Below, piece by piece: positions 60,781 through 64,000 of a stretch of 64,000 bases of DNA (positions are counted from its first letter, which is position 1; the number at the start of each line of letters is the position of its first letter). The notes beneath the pieces were generated by a model that was not told the DNA's origin, ran no database searches, and worked only from the letters and a program-made list of their open reading frames with translations. The position numbers and the translations under genes are program-made. Source of the DNA: DATFFO01 sp963772815 (lineage in GTDB: Bacteria; Actinomycetota; Acidimicrobiia; Spongiisociales; ZC4RG35); the NCBI GenBank assembly GCA_963772815.1, contig CAVYYV010000009.1, positions 1 to 64,000 of the forward strand, given 5' to 3'.

Positions 60781-61689
60781 ATGCAACTCGCAGCCATGAC
60801 CGAGCCCCAGATAGGGGGCACCTACGAGCAACTCCTGGCGTTGGCGCGCTGGTCGGAAGCCAACGGTCTCGTGTCTTTCGCCCGCTCCGACCACTACTAC
60901 TGGAGGGGCGATCCTGCACCCGACGCCACCGATGCTTTCGCCACGCTGGCGGGCATGGCCCGAGAGACAGACACCATCCGCCTGGCCGTCCTGGTGACAC
61001 CGGTCACCTTTCGCCACCCGGCAGTGATCGCCAAGAACGCCGCCACCATCGACCAGATGTCGGGCGGTCGACTCGATCTGGGAGTGGGAACCGGGTGGAT
61101 GGAGGCAGAGCACGAAGCTCTCGGGCTTCCCTTCCCGGACTGGTCTGAGCGATATGCCCGCCTGGAGGAGGCGCTGGGTTACCTGGGTGCTGCCTTCTCC
61201 GACCACGCCGGCTACCAGGGCGACTACTACCGGCTGGACGCCGACGTTCGACCCAAGCCCGAGGGCATCCGCCTGATCGTGGGCGGCTCCGGCAAGCAGA
61301 GGACTCCCTCGCTGGCCGGCAGGCACGCCGACGAGTACAACCACTTCCTGGCTTCAGCGGCGGTGATCGCTCCCAAGATCGCCGTGATGAGGGAGGCCGC
61401 GGAAGGACGGGAGGTGACCGTTTCGGTGATGGGCGCTCCCTTGGTGGGTCGAACCGACGGCGAGTACCGAGAGCGTCTGAAGAGGGCCGCCGCCCGGCGC
61501 GATCTGAGTCCCGAGGCCATGGAGCAGAGGCTGGAAACCAACGGGGTCCCGTTCGGGACGCCCTCCCGGGCCGCCGAGGCGATTGGTGCCCTGGAGGCGG
61601 CCGGGGTGGACAAGTGGTACGTGCAATGGCTCGATCCGGGCGATCTGGAAGGGTTCGCCGCCACGATCGAGGCTCTCAGGGCAGGCTGA
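60781..61689 (+). CDS. LLM-class flavin-dependent oxidoreductase, second of a pair
   Basis: A 302-residue paralogue of the gene at 59845, with matching segments: RLAVLVTPVTFRHPAVIAKN, GGRLDLGVGTGWMEAEHEAL, LIVGGSGKQRTPSLAGRHAD and the C-terminal VDKWYVQWLDPGDLEGF. The two appear to derive from a tandem duplication followed by divergence in the loops (DHYYWRGDPAPDATDA here). F420 or FMN cofactor not decided. Its end overlaps the convergent YbaK-like gene by 14 bases. Confidence 0.87.
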   Translation: MQLAAMTEPQIGGTYEQLLALARWSEANGLVSFARSDHYYWRGDPAPDATDAFATLAGMARETDTIRLAVLVTPVTFRHPAVIAKNAATIDQMSGGRLDLGVGTGWMEAEHEALGLPFPDWSERYARLEEALGYLGAAFSDHAGYQGDYYRLDADVRPKPEGIRLIVGGSGKQRTPSLAGRHADEYNHFLASAAVIAPKIAVMREAAEGREVTVSVMGAPLVGRTDGEYRERLKRAAARRDLSPEAMEQRLETNGVPFGTPSRAAEAIGALEAAGVDKWYVQWLDPGDLEGFAATIEALRAG

Positions 61690-62152
61690 TCTCCACCCAC
61701 TCCGGGCGGGCGATTCGATCCAGGTCGACCAGGCTGAGGCTAAACACCGTGTGCGGGGTGCCTGCTGCGGCCCACACCGGGTCGTTGCGCCTCAGCGCCT
61801 CGTCGGCGAACACACGCAGCTCGGTCACGTGCCCGAACGGCGGAGTGCCTCCGGCCGCGAACCCTGTGGCATCCCGAACCTCGTCCAAGGTCGCCCTCCT
61901 CACAACCCGGCCGGCAGCCGCCCCCGCCAGGCGATCCGTGTCCAACCGACGGTCTCCCGGGACCAGAGCCAATACCGGCTGGTCGTCGACCGCGAACACG
62001 AGTGACTTGACGATCGCGGCCACCTCACATCCAATCGCGGCAGCAGCATCCTGGGCAGTCTTGGTTCCTTGTGGAAACTCCCGCACCTCGATCTCGAGAC
62101 CCGACTGAGCAGCGGCCTCCACCACCTTCTGCACGGAGCTCGAACCAGCCAT
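61676..62152 (-). CDS. YbaK/ProX-family aminoacyl-tRNA deacylase
   Basis: A 158-residue product from the ATG at 62152 (MAGSSSVQKVVEAAAQSGLE). It has EFPQGTKTAQDAAAAIGCEV, AAIVKSLVFAVDDQPVLALV (with the conserved Lys after the AAIVKS turn) and FAAGGTPPFGH, the glycine-rich active loop of YbaK/ProX hydrolases. The family clears mischarged Cys/Ala/Pro tRNAs; which one is unclear. The frame is open to 62317 but family similarity begins at 62152. It is convergent with the LLM gene and divergent from sufC. Confidence 0.85.
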   Translation of the reverse strand: MAGSSSVQKVVEAAAQSGLEIEVREFPQGTKTAQDAAAAIGCEVAAIVKSLVFAVDDQPVLALVPGDRRLDTDRLAGAAAGRVVRRATLDEVRDATGFAAGGTPPFGHVTELRVFADEALRRNDPVWAAAGTPHTVFSLSLVDLDRIARPEWVEISLP

Positions 62153-62318
62153 CGACCGGCCAGGGTAGACCGGTGCCCAGCCTGCATGGCACGGGGCGGA
62201 CCCAGCGGATTTCTTGCGCGTCCCGCTCGATCCCGAGCCTGTCGTCCTCGGGGCGATCCACCCCATCTTCCTGGCGGTTTCGTGGTCCGGCGCCCGTGGC
62301 CATACCATTGGAAGCATC

Positions 62319-63083
62319 GTGAGTTCACCGCTGCTTCAGATCGAAAACCTGCATGCGTCTGCCGACGGTCATGAGATCCTCAAAGGCGTGGATCTGACCG
62401 TGGAGCGCGGCGAGATAGCCGCTTTGATGGGACCCAATGGCTCGGGCAAATCGACCCTTGCCAACGTCCTGATGGGCAGCCCATCCTTCCAGGTGACGAA
62501 GGGTCGGGTCCTGCTCAAGGGCGAGGACATCACCCGGGCCTTGCCCACGGCCCGGGGCCAGAAAGGCATGTTTCTCGCCTTCCAGTATCCCGAAGAGATA
62601 CCAGGCGTGTCCGTGATCCAATTTCTCCGCCAGGCGCTCTCGAACCGCACGGGCATCGACTACACGGTGCTGGAGCTCCGGCTCAAGGTGATGGAGACGA
62701 TGAAAGAGCTGGGAATGGAATCCTCGTTCGCCGACCGATACCTGAACGAGGGTTTTTCGGGCGGAGAGCGCAAGCGCAACGAGGTGCTTCAGATGGCGGT
62801 GCTCGAGCCAGAGATGGTCATCATGGACGAGACCGACTCGGGCCTGGATATCGATGCCCTGCGCATCGTGGCCGATGGGGTCAACAAGCTGACCGGGCCC
62901 GAGCGAGGCTATCTGATCATCACCCACTACCAGCGCCTGCTCGACTACGTGACCCCCGACCGTGTCCACGTATTCATCGACGGTCACATCACAGCGACGG
63001 GCGGCGTGGAGCTCGCCGAGCGCCTGGAGGAGGAGGGTTACGACACCTTCCGTCAGACGGCGAGCCTGAGAGGGCATACCTAG
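62319..63083 (+). CDS. sufC: Fe-S cluster assembly ATPase SufC
   Basis: The 254-residue ATPase starts at the GTG at 62319 (SSPLLQIENLHASADGHEIL). Walker A GPNGSGKST, Q-loop FLAFQYPEEIPGVS, signature NEGFSGGERKRNEVLQM, Walker B MVIMDETDSGLDIDAL and switch TH in LIITHYQRLLDYV are typical of SufC and distinguish it from transport ATPases (EGFSGGE, DETDSGLD). It powers the SufBCD scaffold in the cytosol. No sufB or sufD is next to it in this window; sufS follows 25 bases later. Confidence 0.94.
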   Translation: MSSPLLQIENLHASADGHEILKGVDLTVERGEIAALMGPNGSGKSTLANVLMGSPSFQVTKGRVLLKGEDITRALPTARGQKGMFLAFQYPEEIPGVSVIQFLRQALSNRTGIDYTVLELRLKVMETMKELGMESSFADRYLNEGFSGGERKRNEVLQMAVLEPEMVIMDETDSGLDIDALRIVADGVNKLTGPERGYLIITHYQRLLDYVTPDRVHVFIDGHITATGGVELAERLEEEGYDTFRQTASLRGHT

Positions 63084-63108
63084 TGGCCGGGCGACGTTGA
63101 CCAAGGCG

Positions 63109-64000
63109 ATGGGACTCCTGGAGACCGACACGATCCAGCTCGACTTCCCCGTCTTCGAGGACTCCGACCTTCACTTCCTCGACTCGGCGGCCAGTTCGCA
63201 GAAGCCCCGGGTCGTCATCGATGCCATGGCCGAATTCTCCGCTCACCACTACGCCAATGTGCATCGTGGTGCCTATGCGCTCTCGATCGACGCCACCGAA
63301 CGCTACGAGGCCGCCCGGCATCGAGTGTCTGATTTCATCGGCAGCCCCTCTCCCGACCAGCTCGTCTTCACCCGAGGGACTACCACCGGCCTCAATCTTC
63401 TCGCGGAGGGCTGGGCCGGCAGACATCTGCGAGCCGGCGACCGGATCCTGCTCACCGAGATGGAGCACCACGCCAACCTCGTTCCCTGGCAGGTCGTAGC
63501 CCGCCGCACCGGGGCGGAGCTCGACTTCCTGCCCATCACCACCGACCATTGCCTCGATCTGTCCCGTCTCGACGAGTTCGTCGGGCCCCGCACCAAGGTG
63601 GTTGCTGTGTCGGGCATGTCCAATGTGCTGGGGACTGTGCCGGACCTGAAGCCCCTTCTGGAGGCGGCGTCGGCTGCCGGAGCCCTCACCGTGGTCGATG
63701 GCGCGCAGCTCGTTCCCCACACCTCCGTGGATGTGTCCACGCTGGGAGCGGACGCCATCGCCTTTTCGGCCCACAAGATGCTCGGGCCCACCGGCATCGG
63801 GGCGGTGTGGGCACGCCCGGAGCGCCTCGAGGAGATGGATCCCGTCGAGTACGGGGGGGACATGATCTCTGACGTAACGCTGCGTGATGCAACCTGGGCG
63901 GCCGTGCCGCATCGGTTCGAGGCCGGAACACCGCCCATCATCGAGGCGATCGGCTTTGCCGCCGCAGTCGACTATCTCGACAAGGTCGGCATGGATTCTG
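63109..64000 (+). CDS. sufS: Cysteine desulfurase SufS, N-terminal part (cut by window end)
   Basis: PLP enzyme that removes sulfur from cysteine for Fe-S assembly. The visible 297 residues start at the ATG at 63109 (MGLLETDTIQLDFPVFEDSD); a TTG at 63097 is an alternative. Group II (CsdA/SufS) motifs: YANVHRGAYALSIDATERYE, FTRGTTTGLNLLAEGW, TEMEHHANLVPWQ, VVDGAQLVPHTSVDV and the cofactor Lys in FSAHKMLGPTGIGAVW. The catalytic Cys region lies beyond the window. It probably shares a transcript with sufC. Confidence 0.95.
   Translation, partial: MGLLETDTIQLDFPVFEDSDLHFLDSAASSQKPRVVIDAMAEFSAHHYANVHRGAYALSIDATERYEAARHRVSDFIGSPSPDQLVFTRGTTTGLNLLAEGWAGRHLRAGDRILLTEMEHHANLVPWQVVARRTGAELDFLPITTDHCLDLSRLDEFVGPRTKVVAVSGMSNVLGTVPDLKPLLEAASAAGALTVVDGAQLVPHTSVDVSTLGADAIAFSAHKMLGPTGIGAVWARPERLEEMDPVEYGGDMISDVTLRDATWAAVPHRFEAGTPPIIEAIGFAAAVDYLDKVGMDS

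Noticed and set aside
1..64000. tRNA, rRNA or prophage genes
   Set aside because: I saw no rRNA motifs, no convincing tRNA cloverleaf and no phage structural, integrase or transposase genes.

Overview
The window is high-G+C, densely packed DNA with GTG/TTG starts, many 1-4 base gene overlaps and a gene set typical of Actinomycetota (paired LLM flavin oxidoreductases, FadE-type acyl-CoA dehydrogenases, DUF222/HNH element, MauE-type redox membrane protein). The many S-layer-homology-like modules with a TKGCNPP...CP signature suggest an Acidimicrobiia-like lineage. That placement is inference; no rRNA or other marker gene lies in the window.

Layout. 1-462: a 43/44-bp tandem repeat array and one copy of a dispersed repeat. 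0.5-4.1 kb: sulfate activation (cysD-cysN-cysC operon, divergent cysQ-like phosphatase). 4.2-7.0 kb: decayed accessory genes, including a broken DUF222/HNH gene. 7.0-11.7 kb: a tightly coupled set of MauE-like membrane protein, Tat-exported 24-cysteine protein, MauD-like thioredoxin, two unknown proteins and an SLH-like protein. 11.7-17 kb: a frameshifted M24 peptidase, two lipoprotein beta-propellers and a membrane protein. 17-29 kb: a surface locus with a glycosyltransferase, two G8/beta-helix proteins of the CEMIP type flanking an APH-like kinase, and two large SLH-anchored proteins. 29-48.4 kb: a surface-glycan cluster (P-loop kinases, ABC-2 exporter, GT4 enzymes, polymerase-like protein, deacetylase, Wzz-like protein, CapD/PglF-like dehydratase, WecA-like transferase, GNATs, DegT aminotransferase). 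48.4-53.3 kb: second copy of the dispersed repeat, then a lipoate block: lpd, E2 and a LipB-LipA fusion. 53.4-62.2 kb: alpha/beta hydrolase, small proteins, two acyl-CoA dehydrogenases with a divergent TetR regulator and palindromic operator, metallo-hydrolase, two LLM oxidoreductases, YbaK-like deacylase. 62.3-64 kb: sufC and the start of sufS.

How the genes fit together. In the glycan cluster the WecA-like enzyme could start a lipid-linked sugar; the 4,6-dehydratase, aminotransferase and acetyltransferases could make acetamido sugars; GT4 enzymes could extend the chain; and the ABC-2 pair, polymerase-like and Wzz-like proteins could handle length and export. SLH-like proteins may attach to such a glycan. 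In the lipoate block, LipB-LipA would lipoylate the E2 that Lpd reoxidises.

Most unusual: a Wzz-like protein with a degenerate kinase domain and a C-terminal region resembling the tail of BREX PglX methyltransferases; the MauE/Cys-rich/MauD-like set; the LipB-LipA fusion whose C-terminus runs into a repeat; and the paired G8 proteins with different anchors. Every gene-breaking lesion I found lies between 4.5 and 28 kb; I saw none in 29-64 kb. These single-base lesions may be real decay or assembly errors.
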